Shown here: piece after piece, positions 1 to 9,377 of the stretch | Layout of the letters: every line of letters starts with the position of its first letter | Numbering within the stretch: position 1 is the stretch's first letter | Origin: Verrucomicrobiota bacterium | GTDB taxonomy: Bacteria > Verrucomicrobiota > Verrucomicrobiia > Opitutales > Opitutaceae | DNA length: 64,000 nucleotides | Direction of reading: 5' to 3' | NCBI GenBank assembly: GCA_018239845.1 | Contig: JAFEGO010000092.1 | Coordinates: forward strand, 62,001-126,000 | Notes under the pieces: generated by a model | Database searches by the model: none | The model's input: only the letters and a program-made list of their open reading frames with translations | What the model was told of the DNA's origin: nothing | Position numbers and translations under genes: made by a program

Positions 1-1
1 C

Positions 2-1717
2 ACGTTTCGCGTGAACGAAAAAGGCTTCGCGCTGGAGATCGACTGGACGTGCGTGAAAACTTTTCACGCGAGCGAGCTCGCGGCGCTGCGCCTGCCCTTC
101 GACCTCTTCCGCTCGGTCGTCAACGTCATGGCGATGCCCGATCCGCGCGGACCCTCGGGCCTCATCTCGTTCCCGGCCCTGATCCAGGCGCCGAACTACG
201 GCGCCATGCGCGTGACGGTGCGCGAGGGTGCGGCGCTCGGGCGCATCACGCCGCTGCGCGCGCAGGCGGAGCTGTGGCTCGACCTGATCCCCGGCGCGGT
301 GCCGCTGCCCAGCGGACTGCTCGAGCTGCCTGCGGGCCGCGGCCGCGTGGTGTTCGATTTCACGCTGACGAAGGTCTTCCCCTTCGGCGTGGAGGATATG
401 CGCGACATTTTCGCGTGGTGGGAAATGCCGCCGTTTTATTCGTTCGTGGGGTTGGAGCCGGTCCTCGGCGCGTTGAGCGACGCGTGGCTCAACGGCATCT
501 CGTTCCGTCCCGATCTCGGCCGCTTCGCCAACAACTCGGTCGCGGACTCGGTGGCCCTGTGTGCGTGCTACTACGCGGATCTCGCCGCGTATACCCCGCC
601 GCTCGCCGACGGGCTCGATTCACGGCAGTTCATCCGCGTGGCAACGGAGCAGATGATGCGCGACCGCAACTCCAGCATCTACTCCAACTGGAAACATTTC
701 CCCATGGCGGCGACGAGCCCGGTGGACTGCGCGTGGCTCTATGTGGCGTCGACCGGCGACTGGGACTGGGCGAAGCGCTGGCGCGATGCGATCCGCCACT
801 ATGCGCACATCCTGAAGCAAATGGAGTGGCAGGACACCGGCCTCATCGCCTCCGAGGAGTCGGGCATCCCCGAGGAAGCCGCCGCGACCCACGCCAACAT
901 GCAGTGCACCTGGGCCGACAGCGCACGCTCCGGCCATCTCGAATCCTACGTCAACGCCCACGGCTACCGCGCCCTGTTGCGCGTGGCCGATCTGCTCGAC
1001 CAGCTCGACGATGCGCCCGGCGCAGCGGCGGCGCGCGCGCAGGCGGGCCGGCTGAAGGCCAGCTTCATGGCTACGTTTTACGACGCCGCGACAAAACAGA
1101 TCATGCAGTGGATCGGGCGCGACGGCCGCCGCCACGGCTACCGCTCGCATATGCACCTCGGCTCGGCGGTGGCCCTCGGCCTCGTGCCGGAGGAGACTGC
1201 GCGCGAACTCCTGCGCGAACACCTCGCGCAGATGGAGGCGCGCGGCACCCGCTACGAGTGGGGCCTGCCCATCTACCTCGATCCCACCCCGGAGGTCGCC
1301 CACAACACCTGGCACGGCAAGGGCGTCGAGCCCGACGGCAGCGATCTTTTCGGCGTGTATCAAAACGGCTCCCTGCACACGCACCAAACCTGGTACTTCC
1401 TGCAGGCGCTCTACCACACCGGCCTGCGCAAGGAGGCCAACGATCTCTTCGTGAAGATGACCGCGCTGGTCCGCACCGGACAGCTCTGCGGTCCGCTGCA
1501 TTCCGGCGTCGATTGGCGGCATCCCGTCAGCGGCCGCCCGGTGGGCTATGAGGGCCTGCTCTCGGAGCAGTTCCACTTCCTGCTCGCGGCGGTCACCGGC
1601 TACCTCGGGTGTGAGCTCACGATCGACGGCCTCGTGATCAAGGGCCCGGCGACGGAGCGCATCCGGATGTTGAAACCCAACTTTGCGCGCATGGCGCCGA
1701 CGCAACCCAAAGCCTAA
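2..1717 (+). CDS. MGH1-like glycoside hydrolase, 5' end outside window
   Basis: The reading frame is open from the left edge, with Thr-Phe-Arg codons before the GTG at 11, so the gene starts outside the window; 571 residues are visible. The central and C-terminal parts have the pattern of an (alpha/alpha)6-barrel, six-hairpin glycosidase of the MGH1/GH63/trehalase-like group: many Trp- and His-rich helices, WKHFPMAAT, an EESG segment, THANMQCTWADS, and GLPIYLDPTP followed by WHGKGVEPDGSD. The visible N-terminal stretch looks like a beta-rich accessory domain. The probable role is hydrolysis of an oligosaccharide, substrate unknown. No signal peptide can be judged because the start is missing. 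An NTF2-like gene follows after 11 nt and may be cotranscribed. Confidence 0.72.
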   Translation, partial: TFRVNEKGFALEIDWTCVKTFHASELAALRLPFDLFRSVVNVMAMPDPRGPSGLISFPALIQAPNYGAMRVTVREGAALGRITPLRAQAELWLDLIPGAVPLPSGLLELPAGRGRVVFDFTLTKVFPFGVEDMRDIFAWWEMPPFYSFVGLEPVLGALSDAWLNGISFRPDLGRFANNSVADSVALCACYYADLAAYTPPLADGLDSRQFIRVATEQMMRDRNSSIYSNWKHFPMAATSPVDCAWLYVASTGDWDWAKRWRDAIRHYAHILKQMEWQDTGLIASEESGIPEEAAATHANMQCTWADSARSGHLESYVNAHGYRALLRVADLLDQLDDAPGAAAARAQAGRLKASFMATFYDAATKQIMQWIGRDGRRHGYRSHMHLGSAVALGLVPEETARELLREHLAQMEARGTRYEWGLPIYLDPTPEVAHNTWHGKGVEPDGSDLFGVYQNGSLHTHQTWYFLQALYHTGLRKEANDLFVKMTALVRTGQLCGPLHSGVDWRHPVSGRPVGYEGLLSEQFHFLLAAVTGYLGCELTIDGLVIKGPATERIRMLKPNFARMAPTQPKA

Positions 1718-1728
1718 AGGAAGCGACC

Positions 1729-2121
1729 ATGAACAATGACGAACAAGCCATCCGTACCGCGCATGCCGTATGGATTGCGGCGGTCAACCGCGGCGATCTG
1801 AAGCTTCTGTTTACGATGATCACGGACGATGTGGTCCTGCTCAATCCCGGGCAGGAGCGGCTGGATCGCGCGGGGTTTGCGGCCAAGTTTGCCGGGGCCT
1901 GCGAACAGCTGCAGTTCCGTTGTGTCAGCGAGATTGAGGAGGTGGTGGTGAGCGGTGGGATGGCTTATACCCGCTGTTGGGATACGCTGACTGCGACCCC
2001 GCGTGTCGGCGGGGCAACGATGCAGCTCGCCGGGAACCGCCTGACCGTGTATCGGAAGCAGGATGACGGGCGCTGGCTGCTGGCGCGGGATGCGCATACG
2101 CTGACTCCAGTGGCGGAGTGA
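1729..2121 (+). CDS. SnoaL/DUF4440-type NTF2-like protein
   Basis: This 130-residue protein has the size and pattern of the NTF2-like cone fold (SnoaL/DUF4440 group): an N-terminal helix with 'IRTAHAVWIAAVNRGD', then 'DDVVLLNPG', and a C-terminal beta-sheet ending 'YRKQDDGRWLLARDAHT'. Such proteins are small cytoplasmic enzymes or binding proteins, and the family name does not fix a reaction. ATG at 1729 is preceded by GGAAG about 7 nt upstream, a good ribosome site. It lies 11 nt after the glycosidase and ends before a bidirectional terminator, so it probably closes that transcript. Confidence 0.8.
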   Translation: MNNDEQAIRTAHAVWIAAVNRGDLKLLFTMITDDVVLLNPGQERLDRAGFAAKFAGACEQLQFRCVSEIEEVVVSGGMAYTRCWDTLTATPRVGGATMQLAGNRLTVYRKQDDGRWLLARDAHTLTPVAE

Positions 2122-2143
2122 AGGGAAGGCGGGGACTATTTTT

Positions 2144-2176
2144 GGACAGAATGACAGAATGCGGAGACAGAATGGG
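2144..2176 (+). repeat. half nonamer-repeat element (GACAGAATG words)
   Basis: Three near copies of the word GACAGAATG lie between the NTF2-like gene and the terminator. No inverted partner is visible here, so this looks like a half or decayed copy of the hairpin at 10061-10141, which uses the same word. Confidence 0.6.
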
Positions 2177-2195
2177 AGTGTGACCGACCAATGAA

Positions 2196-2224
2196 AAAGG
2201 CCCGACTTTCGGAGTCGGGCCTTT
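2196..2224. terminator. bidirectional intrinsic terminator
   Basis: A perfect 12-bp stem (AAAGGCCCGACT and its complement) with a 5-nt TTCGG loop, flanked by GGTTTTT on the plus side and by A-rich sequence that reads as a T tract on the minus side. It sits between two converging genes and can serve both. Confidence 0.85.
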
Positions 2225-2247
2225 GGTTTTTAAGGAGCGGGGCCGGG

Positions 2248-5200
2248 TCAGTTTTTGACCGGCAGGAGGAGTTCGCGGGCGCCGTTGGGCTCGTTGATGA
2301 AGAGGAGCTGGCTCAGATCATCGGGAAGCGGGTCGCTGCCGGCCGCGCGCGTGAGCGTGCAGGTCAGCGTGACCTTCGCCGGGGCGGCGCCCCATGTCCA
2401 CTCGAGCTGGTCGGTGTCGCCGGCCGAGGGTGCCGTGTCGGCGGACACGGTGGTCTTGCCGCCGGCGTAGCTCCAGCCGGCGGGCAGTGCGAGCTGGAGG
2501 TCGAGGCCGGTGGCCTGGCCGGCGACGGAGATCGTGGTCGTGATGACGGCGCCGGTCTTGTTCGTGGTGCTGCTGGCGGTCGCGGTGACGACGGTGAGGT
2601 CGGCGGGCTCGCTGGAAGCGGCTCCGTTGGCATTGACGACGGCGACCCAGTAGCTGGCGGCGTCGTCGGCCTGTACGTTGCGCAGCGTCAGGGTCGGGCC
2701 GGTGGCGCCGCGGATCGCGTCGTCGTTGCAGTACCACTGGTAATGCGCGCTGGCGGCGTCGCTCGTGGTGACGGCGAACACCACGGTATCGCCCGGCTGC
2801 ACCACCTGGTCGGCGGGGCTGGTGAGGATCACGCTGGCCCCGGCGGGGAGGGTGATGCTGAGATCGGTGCCGGCATCCGTGGCCGCGGCGGCCGTGGTGG
2901 CGGTGCCCTGCGTGAGGCTCAGGTAGATAGTGCCGGTAGCCCCCGCGGCGCCATCGACGGCGATCGAGTAGGTGGTGCCGGCGACAGCGGTGAAGGTGAG
3001 GGCGCTCGTCTTGTTGCCGCCGACATTGTCGTCGGAGGCGACGACGCTCAGGGCGTTGACCGCGGTGCCGGTGTAAACGGCGAGCAGGGTGTCGAAGGTG
3101 CTGCCGACGGTGTTGACGCTCACCGGCCCGGAGGCCGGGGCGGTCCAGCGCCACCAGACGGACTTGCCGCCGACGACGCCGGCGTGGTTGGGCTCGCCGC
3201 TCTCCTTCGTGGCGCCGGTGTTGCTGCCCTTCGTGCTCACCTTCGCGCCCGTGAGCGTGATCGCATTGGCGAAGGCGTCGTTGGAGGCGACGACGGTGAC
3301 GACGAACGAGCTGCTGGTCTTCAGCGTGCCGTCGCTGACGGTGAGGGTGATGGTGGAGGTGCCGGTGACCTTCACGGTCGGCGTCACGGTGACGGTGCGG
3401 GCGGCGCCGGAGCCGCCGAGCGTGATCTTGTTGGCGGCGACGAGCGTGGTGTTGGAGCTCGTGGCGGTGAGGGTGAGGCTCGTGGCGGCCGTTTCCGCGT
3501 CGCCGATGGTGAAGGCGAGCGTGTTGCTGGACGTGCTGACGAGGACCGTCTGGTTGGGGATCGCGCTGATGGTGGGCGCGGTGTTGGCGGCGTTGACCGT
3601 GAGGACGAACGCCGTGGCGGTCTTCAGCGCGCCGTCGCTGACGGTGAGCGTGATGGTGGCGCTCCCGGTCTGGCCGGCCGCGGGCGTCACGGTGACGGTG
3701 CGGGCGGTGTCGGCGCCGCTGAGGGCGATGTTGGCGACGGGGACGAGCGTGAGGTTGGAACTCGCGGCGGTGACGGTGAGGCCGGTGGCCGCGGTCTCGG
3801 CGTCGCCGACGGTGAAGGCGAGCGGGCCGGCGACCGTGCCGACGGTGACCGTCTGCGCGGCGATGGCGCTGATGGTGGGCGCGGTGTTCACGGCTTTGAC
3901 CGTGAGGGTGAAGCTTGTGCTGGCCGTGAGGCTGCCGTCGCTGACGGTGAGGGTGACGGTGGCGGTGCCGCTCTGGCGGGCCGCGGGCGTGAGCTTCACG
4001 GTGCGGCTCGCGGTGGTGCTCTGGCGGGCCGCGGGCGTGAGCTTCACGGTGCGGCTCGCGGTGGTGCCGGCGAGGATGATGCCGGAGGCGGGGAGCAGCG
4101 TGGCGTTGGAACTCGTGGCGGTGACGGCGAGGTTGGCCACGGCGGTCTGCGCGTCGCCGATGGTGAAGGCGAGGGCCGCCGTCGAGGTGTCTTGGTTGAT
4201 CGTCTGGCTCGCGATCGAGGTGATGGTCGGCGCGGTGTTGGTGGCGATGACCGTCACGACGAAGGCGCTGCTCGCGGTGAGCGAGCCGTCGCTGACGGTG
4301 AGGGTGATCGTCGCCGTGCCGCTCTTGCCCGAGGCGGGCGTGACGGTGACGGTGCGGGCGGAGCCGCTGCCACCGAGGACGATGTTGGCGACGGGGACGA
4401 GCGTGGTGTTGGAGCTGGCCTTGGTGACGGTGAGGGCGGTGGCCGCGGTCTCGGTGTCGGCGACGGTGAAGGCGAGAGCGGCGGTGGTGCCGTTGGTGAG
4501 GATCGTCTGGTTGGCGATGGCGCTGATGGTCGGTGCGTCGTTGACGGCGGTGACCGTGACGCCGAAGGACGTGCTCGTGGTGAGCGTGCCGTCGCTGACC
4601 GTGAGCGTAATCGTCGCGGTGCCGGCCTGGTTGGCGGCCGGGGTGAGGGTGACGGTGCGGGCCGAGCCGCTGCCGCCGAGGACGATGCCGGCGGCGGGAA
4701 ACAGCGTGGCATTGGAGCTCGCGGCGGTGACGGTGAGGCTCGCGGCGGCGGTCTGGGCGTCGCCGACGGTGAAGGCGAGGGCGGCGCTGGCGGTGTCCTC
4801 CTTGAGCGTCTGCGCGGCGAGGGTGGTGATCGTGGGCGCGGTGTTGAGCGCGTTCACGGTGAGCGTGGCCGCGGCGGAGGCGACGTTGGCCTGCGCGGAG
4901 TTGGAGGCGAGGCAGCGGAACTGCGTGCCGGAGAGCGCCACGGTGGGCGCGGCGACGGTCAGGGTGCCGGTGGTGGCGCCGGAGTAGGTCGTGCCGTTGC
5001 TGAGGTTGGCCCACGTGACGCCGGCGTCGGCCGACGACTGCCACTGGAGGCTGGGCACGGGCGTGCCGCTGGCGGCGGCGGTGAAGCTGGCGGCGGTGCC
5101 GGCCGTGACCGTGACGTTGACGGGCTGCGCGGTGAAGGCGGGGGCGACGGCGGTGGACTTCGCCCCGGTGGTGGCGGTGCTGAGCGCGAGGCTGAAGCCG

Positions 5201-8100
5201 CCGCGCGCATCGAGGGCGATGACATTGGTGAGACCGGCGGGGATCACGGTCTGGCCGTAGGAATTGTCACCCCAGGCGGCGACGGTGCCATCGGACTTGA
5301 GGCCGAGCGCGTGGTAGCTGCCGGCGGCGAGGGCCTTGAGGGCGCCGGAGCCGGCGGGCACGACGGCGTTGGCCGTGTAACCCCAGGCGACGACGGTGCC
5401 GTCGGCCTTGAGGGCGAGGGACTGCTCGGCGCCCGCCGCGATGGCGACGACGCCGGTGAGGCCGGCGGGCACGGTGGCCTGGCCGCTGTAGTTGGCGCCC
5501 CAGGCGACGACCGTGCCGTCGGCCTTCAACGCGACGGAATGATAGCTGCCACCGGCGACGGCGATGACGTTGGCGAGACCCGCCGGCACGGTGGACTGGC
5601 CGTAGGAATTGTCGCCCCAGGCGGCGACGGTGCCGTCGGCCTTCACGGCGAGCGAGTGGTAGTAACCGGCGGCGATGGCGACGACGTTGGCGAGGCCGGC
5701 GGGCACGGCGGTCTGGCCGGAGCCGTTGTAACCCCAGGCGGCGACGGTGCCGTCGGCCTTGAGGGCGAGCGAGTGGTAGTAGCCGCCATCGACGGCGACC
5801 GCGGCGCCGAGGCCGGCGGGGAAGGCGAGCTGGCCGATGCTGTTGTCGCCCCAACCCGTGACGGAGCCGTCGCGGTGCAGGGCGAGGGCGTGGGAGAAGC
5901 CCGCGCCGAGGGCGATGGCGTCGGTGAGGGTGGCGGGCACGTTGGTCTGGCCGCCGGTGTTGTCACCCCAGCCGACGACTTGCGTCGTGGCGGGAGCGAT
6001 ACGCACGAAGTTGATCGCGCCAAGGGTGGTGCCGGTGGTGTTGGTGACGGCGACCTGGTAGAAACCGGCGCTGGCCGCGGTCACGGTGGACAGGGGCAGC
6101 GTGCTGGCGGTGGCGCCCTTGATGGCCACGCCGTTGAACTTCCACTGGTAGGCGAGGGTGTTGTCGATCGTGGCGGCGGTGACGCTGAGCACGAGCGAGT
6201 CGCCCGGTGCGGCGACGAGGAGGCCGCCGGTCTGCGCGGTGATGGCCGGGGGCGCGGCGACGACGGTGAGGGTGAGCGTGGCGTTGCCGGTGCCGAGGGC
6301 GTTGGTGGCGGTGAGCGCGATGGCGAAGGTGCCGGTGACGCCCGCGCTGCCGCTGATGATGCCGGAGACGGGGTCGAGGCTCAGGCCAGCGGGCAGGCCG
6401 GAGGCGGTGTAGCTCGTCGGGGAGTTGGTCGCGACGATCGCGTAGGTGAAGGGCTGGCCGCCGCCGGTCGTCGCCGTGGTGGCGCTGGTGATGGCGGGGA
6501 TGGCCGGGACGACGGTGCCGGTGAGCGTGTACTGACCGATGCTGCCATAGCTCGTGTAGCCGGTCGGCGTCGTGGCCAGGGGCGTGCCGGTGGACGAGGG
6601 CGTGAGGCGCACGAAGTAGGTGCCCGCGGTAGCGGTGTAGCTCAGGCTCGCGCCGGTGGTGGTGGCGGGGTCGGCGGTGGCGACGACCTTGCCGGCGGCG
6701 GTGAGGAGCTCGATCTTGGTGTCGGTGTCGCCGCCGTAGGTGCCGGTCGCCGCGCGATAGGGCGACACGGTCAGGCTGACGGTACCGGCGGCGGTGTTGA
6801 AGGCGTAGATATCGAGGTCGGCCGAGGTGTTGAAGACACCCGCGGCAGAGAGGGCGGTGCCGGAAACGGACGCGGCGGCGGCGGTGGCGATGGTGCCGCC
6901 GGCCTCGTCGGGCCGGTAGCCGATGTGCGCGGCGATGATGGCGATGTCATCCTGCGTGTTGTTGGCGAGGTAGTATTCGCCCTTGGACCACTGGGTGACG
7001 TTGCGGCCGTAGGGCGCGCCCATGATGGGGCCCCAGGAGGTCTCGCCGGTGCCGTGGCCGCCGTAGTACTCGGTGCCGTTGGTCTGGCCGTCGTGCGAGA
7101 GGCCGAGGTTGTGGCCGAGCTCGTGGGCGACGGCGTCGGCGAGGTTGGCGGTGTTGCCGGAGAAATTCGTGTAGTAGATGAAGACCGGCGAGCTGCTGCT
7201 GGCGTAGTCGAAGTCGCCGAAGACATCGATGAAGGCGACGCCGCCGGAGGAGCCGTCGGGCATCGCAATGCCGTTGGCATCGGTGCTGGCGGTGATCACG
7301 GCGCGGCCCGTGGTGTTGGTGAAGACGGCGGGCTGCTCGGTGGTGACGTCGACGTTGAACGCCGCGTAATCCTCGGAAACGCGCTCCCAGATCTGGATGA
7401 TCGCGGCCTGCTCATCGGCGCTGAACGTCGTGCGGTCGCCGTCGGTGTCGTAGGGGAGGGCGGTGTAGGTCGCGGCGCCGTAGGTGGAGTTCCAACGGGT
7501 GTTGGTGACGGTGCAGCCGTTGAAGTCGAGGTAGAGGACGTTGGTCGCGCCGGGGCGCGAGTGGCGGACGGGCGGCGCGGAAATCGCGACGGAGGTGCTG
7601 ACGGCGGCGGCCTGCGTGGTCGTGGTGGTGGTCCCGGAGGAGCTGGTGCCCTTCGAGGCGGCACCGATCGCGGGCGTCTTCATGAGCGACGCGGGGAGCG
7701 AGCAGACGTAGTAGAGGGCGCCGTCGGGCGTGGCGCGGAGGCTGGTGAAATCCTCGCTCGGCACCTCGAGCTTCGCGAGCTTGGCGAGGGTGCGGCGGCG
7801 CACGGGCTCGTCGAGGCGGAGCAGGGTGTCGCGGAAAGCGCCCGCGGGGATCAGGGCGAAGAGCTCGGCGGACTTCGCGTCGGGCGTGGCCGCGGGCGAG
7901 GCGGCCGGCGCGGCGGCGGAAGTCGCATCGCGGCCCGCGTGGGCGGCGGCGAGATCGGCCGGCGGCAGGGCGCGCGCCGGCTGCGTGGCGACATGAGCCG
8001 CCGGTGCGGCGGGCTCCACCCGCGAACGCAACCAGAAGAAGGCCAGCGCGAGCGCGCCGACCGCCGTGAATCCGAGCACCAGTTTCTTGTGAGCTTTCAT
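2248..8100 (-). CDS. giant secreted zinc metalloprotease with Ig, RCC1-like and cadherin-like repeats
   Basis: A 1950-residue exported protein. The start is placed at ATG 8100, which directly begins a Lys-rich n-region and hydrophobic segment (KKLVLGFTAVGALALAFFWL); an upstream GTG frame to 8154 adds 18 residues without a signal. The catalytic domain carries the extended zinc motif HELGHNLGLSHD (H326, E327, H330, H336) of reprolysin/metzincin-like peptidases, followed by a Met-containing 'GPIMGAPYG'. Then come a pre-peptidase-type beta domain (about 420-520), a putative-Ig domain (520-600), an Ig domain (605-705), about seven RCC1-like blades with the repeating AAWGDNSYGQ theme (705-975), another Ig domain, about five or six 95-residue cadherin-like repeats (1085-1610), a second pre-peptidase-like domain, and a last Ig domain. 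No PEP-CTERM or T9SS tail is seen. The likely role is degradation of extracellular protein or surface adhesion. Confidence 0.85.
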   Translation of the reverse strand: MKAHKKLVLGFTAVGALALAFFWLRSRVEPAAPAAHVATQPARALPPADLAAAHAGRDATSAAAPAASPAATPDAKSAELFALIPAGAFRDTLLRLDEPVRRRTLAKLAKLEVPSEDFTSLRATPDGALYYVCSLPASLMKTPAIGAASKGTSSSGTTTTTTQAAAVSTSVAISAPPVRHSRPGATNVLYLDFNGCTVTNTRWNSTYGAATYTALPYDTDGDRTTFSADEQAAIIQIWERVSEDYAAFNVDVTTEQPAVFTNTTGRAVITASTDANGIAMPDGSSGGVAFIDVFGDFDYASSSSPVFIYYTNFSGNTANLADAVAHELGHNLGLSHDGQTNGTEYYGGHGTGETSWGPIMGAPYGRNVTQWSKGEYYLANNTQDDIAIIAAHIGYRPDEAGGTIATAAAASVSGTALSAAGVFNTSADLDIYAFNTAAGTVSLTVSPYRAATGTYGGDTDTKIELLTAAGKVVATADPATTTGASLSYTATAGTYFVRLTPSSTGTPLATTPTGYTSYGSIGQYTLTGTVVPAIPAITSATTATTGGGQPFTYAIVATNSPTSYTASGLPAGLSLDPVSGIISGSAGVTGTFAIALTATNALGTGNATLTLTVVAAPPAITAQTGGLLVAAPGDSLVLSVTAATIDNTLAYQWKFNGVAIKGATASTLPLSTVTAASAGFYQVAVTNTTGTTLGAINFVRIAPATTQVVGWGDNTGGQTNVPATLTDAIALGAGFSHALALHRDGSVTGWGDNSIGQLAFPAGLGAAVAVDGGYYHSLALKADGTVAAWGYNGSGQTAVPAGLANVVAIAAGYYHSLAVKADGTVAAWGDNSYGQSTVPAGLANVIAVAGGSYHSVALKADGTVVAWGANYSGQATVPAGLTGVVAIAAGAEQSLALKADGTVVAWGYTANAVVPAGSGALKALAAGSYHALGLKSDGTVAAWGDNSYGQTVIPAGLTNVIALDARGGFSLALSTATTGAKSTAVAPAFTAQPVNVTVTAGTAASFTAAASGTPVPSLQWQSSADAGVTWANLSNGTTYSGATTGTLTVAAPTVALSGTQFRCLASNSAQANVASAAATLTVNALNTAPTITTLAAQTLKEDTASAALAFTVGDAQTAAASLTVTAASSNATLFPAAGIVLGGSGSARTVTLTPAANQAGTATITLTVSDGTLTTSTSFGVTVTAVNDAPTISAIANQTILTNGTTAALAFTVADTETAATALTVTKASSNTTLVPVANIVLGGSGSARTVTVTPASGKSGTATITLTVSDGSLTASSAFVVTVIATNTAPTITSIASQTINQDTSTAALAFTIGDAQTAVANLAVTATSSNATLLPASGIILAGTTASRTVKLTPAARQSTTASRTVKLTPAARQSGTATVTLTVSDGSLTASTSFTLTVKAVNTAPTISAIAAQTVTVGTVAGPLAFTVGDAETAATGLTVTAASSNLTLVPVANIALSGADTARTVTVTPAAGQTGSATITLTVSDGALKTATAFVLTVNAANTAPTISAIPNQTVLVSTSSNTLAFTIGDAETAATSLTLTATSSNTTLVAANKITLGGSGAARTVTVTPTVKVTGTSTITLTVSDGTLKTSSSFVVTVVASNDAFANAITLTGAKVSTKGSNTGATKESGEPNHAGVVGGKSVWWRWTAPASGPVSVNTVGSTFDTLLAVYTGTAVNALSVVASDDNVGGNKTSALTFTAVAGTTYSIAVDGAAGATGTIYLSLTQGTATTAAAATDAGTDLSITLPAGASVILTSPADQVVQPGDTVVFAVTTSDAASAHYQWYCNDDAIRGATGPTLTLRNVQADDAASYWVAVVNANGAASSEPADLTVVTATASSTTNKTGAVITTTISVAGQATGLDLQLALPAGWSYAGGKTTVSADTAPSAGDTDQLEWTWGAAPAKVTLTCTLTRAAGSDPLPDDLSQLLFINEPNGARELLLPVKN
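3971..4066 (-). repeat. perfect 48-bp tandem duplication inside the metalloprotease gene
   Basis: Positions 3971-4018 and 4019-4066 are identical, giving an in-frame repeat of 16 residues (TTASRTVKLTPAARQS twice) within one cadherin-like module. The lack of any divergence suggests a recent duplication, or an assembly artefact. Confidence 0.9.
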
Positions 8101-8225
8101 CGCTGTATCCAGATCGACAAAACCCCGGGGCCAAACTCGGGGTGAGTTCCGCACCAGGGTCGTCGATCTGCCTTAAATTTTGTCAGGTGAGCTTGGCCAA
8201 ACCGGCCTCACCGGCAAGTAAAATA

Positions 8226-8253
8226 CCCTAGTCCAGCTAGGGCTATAGCCCTA
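8226..8253. promoter_or_regulatory. overlapping palindromes upstream of the metalloprotease gene
   Basis: CCCTAG(8226-8231)-5 nt-CTAGGG(8237-8242) overlaps a perfect 16-nt palindrome at 8238-8253 (TAGGGCTA and its complement). The three CCCTA/TAGGG half-sites lie 126-154 nt upstream of the metalloprotease start and 56 nt past the WYL regulator stop. They could be an operator for the protease gene; no T tract follows, so a terminator is less likely. This role is inferred. Confidence 0.45.
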
Positions 8254-8308
8254 ATGCAAGTTGCTTGAATTTCTGCACCTAGACGGCGTTTAACGCCATG
8301 CAATCGCG

Positions 8309-9307
8309 TTATTTACCGGGCAAATAGAGCGCGGAAAGGGCGCGGACGGTCTTGCGGATATTATCCTGGAGTTCCACGGGCGCCACGACCTCGGCGGCGG
8401 CGCCCCAGCCGAGCACCCATTGCTCGATCTCCATCAGCGCTCCGAGGTGCAGGTGCAGTTCGAGGCGGCCGTCGGGCAGCTCGCGCATCTCCTGCGACTC
8501 GTGCCACTCGCGCTCGCGGACGCGCTCGGCGACGGCGGGGGCGAAGCGGATCACGACGCGGTAGTTGCCCGAGCCGCCGAGCACACCGAGGGCGCTCGCG
8601 AAGAATTTCTCCGGCGAAAAATCGTCGGGCCGGGTAAACGTCTCCTTGGTGACGTCCACGTCGGCGATGCGCGGCAGCGCGAACGTGCGCAGGCCCTCGC
8701 GCTCGCGATCGTAGCCGACGAGGTACCAGGAGTTTTCGCGGTTGGCCAGGTGGTAGGGGTGGACGCGGCGGTGGGATTTTTTCGTCTCGCCGGGCTTGCG
8801 GTAGTCGAACTCGACGGCCTGCTGCTTCAGCACGGCGTTGCTGAGGGTGTTGAAGACGGCGAGGTCGGTGCGGCCGAGGCCGATGTTCTTGAACGACACG
8901 GCGCGCAGCTCGTCGGCCGGGGAAAACGAAATGCGGTCGCGCAGGCCGCCGGCGAGTTTTTCAAACGCGACCTCGAGCTGGCGGTGAAACGGCGTGCCGC
9001 GGTACTGCTGCAGCGCGCGCTGCGCCACGAGGAGCGCGAGCAGCTCGCCCTCGGTCATGTGTACGGTGGGAAAGGCGTTGACCGGATGTGTGTAGCGGTA
9101 GGCCTGGATCAGCGGGTCGAACTCGATCGGCAGGTCGAGCTGGTCGCGCATGAACGCGATGTCGCGCACGATGGTCTTGCGCGAGACCTCGAGCATTTTG
9201 ACGAGCTTGGTGCAGTTGGTGAGGGTGTTGCGGCGGAGCTCGTCGTGGATGCGGAGCATGCGCTGCAGGGGCGGACGGGAAAGCTGGGCGCGGGGAGCGG
9301 CGGACAT
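8309..9307 (-). CDS. WYL-domain transcriptional regulator
   Basis: A 332-residue protein with an N-terminal winged helix-turn-helix (about 15-65, 'RMLRIHDELRRNTLTNCTKL' then 'VSRKTIVRDIAFM'), a middle WYL domain including 'SWYLVGYDRERE', and a C-terminal WCX extension. WYL regulators sense ligands, often nucleic acid or nucleotide related, and many control stress or defence loci. The gene lies on the same strand as, and upstream of, the metalloprotease gene, and 70 nt from an unknown divergent gene (9378-10055). Its target is unknown; the divergent partner is the natural first guess. Confidence 0.88.
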   Translation of the reverse strand: MSAAPRAQLSRPPLQRMLRIHDELRRNTLTNCTKLVKMLEVSRKTIVRDIAFMRDQLDLPIEFDPLIQAYRYTHPVNAFPTVHMTEGELLALLVAQRALQQYRGTPFHRQLEVAFEKLAGGLRDRISFSPADELRAVSFKNIGLGRTDLAVFNTLSNAVLKQQAVEFDYRKPGETKKSHRRVHPYHLANRENSWYLVGYDREREGLRTFALPRIADVDVTKETFTRPDDFSPEKFFASALGVLGGSGNYRVVIRFAPAVAERVREREWHESQEMRELPDGRLELHLHLGALMEIEQWVLGWGAAAEVVAPVELQDNIRKTVRALSALYLPGK

Positions 9308-9377
9308 GCGGAGGATTTTTTAGGGATTCGCTGAGCTGGGACAAGCAATGTCCCACGTCCCGGGGTAGGATGCACGC

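Noticed and set aside
2191-8145. A 1984-codon open frame antisense to the metalloprotease gene
   Set aside because: Its translation is Gly/Arg/Ala/Asp low-complexity with no domain, while the minus strand frame has a signal peptide and clear domains. It results from the GC-rich codon pattern of the real gene.
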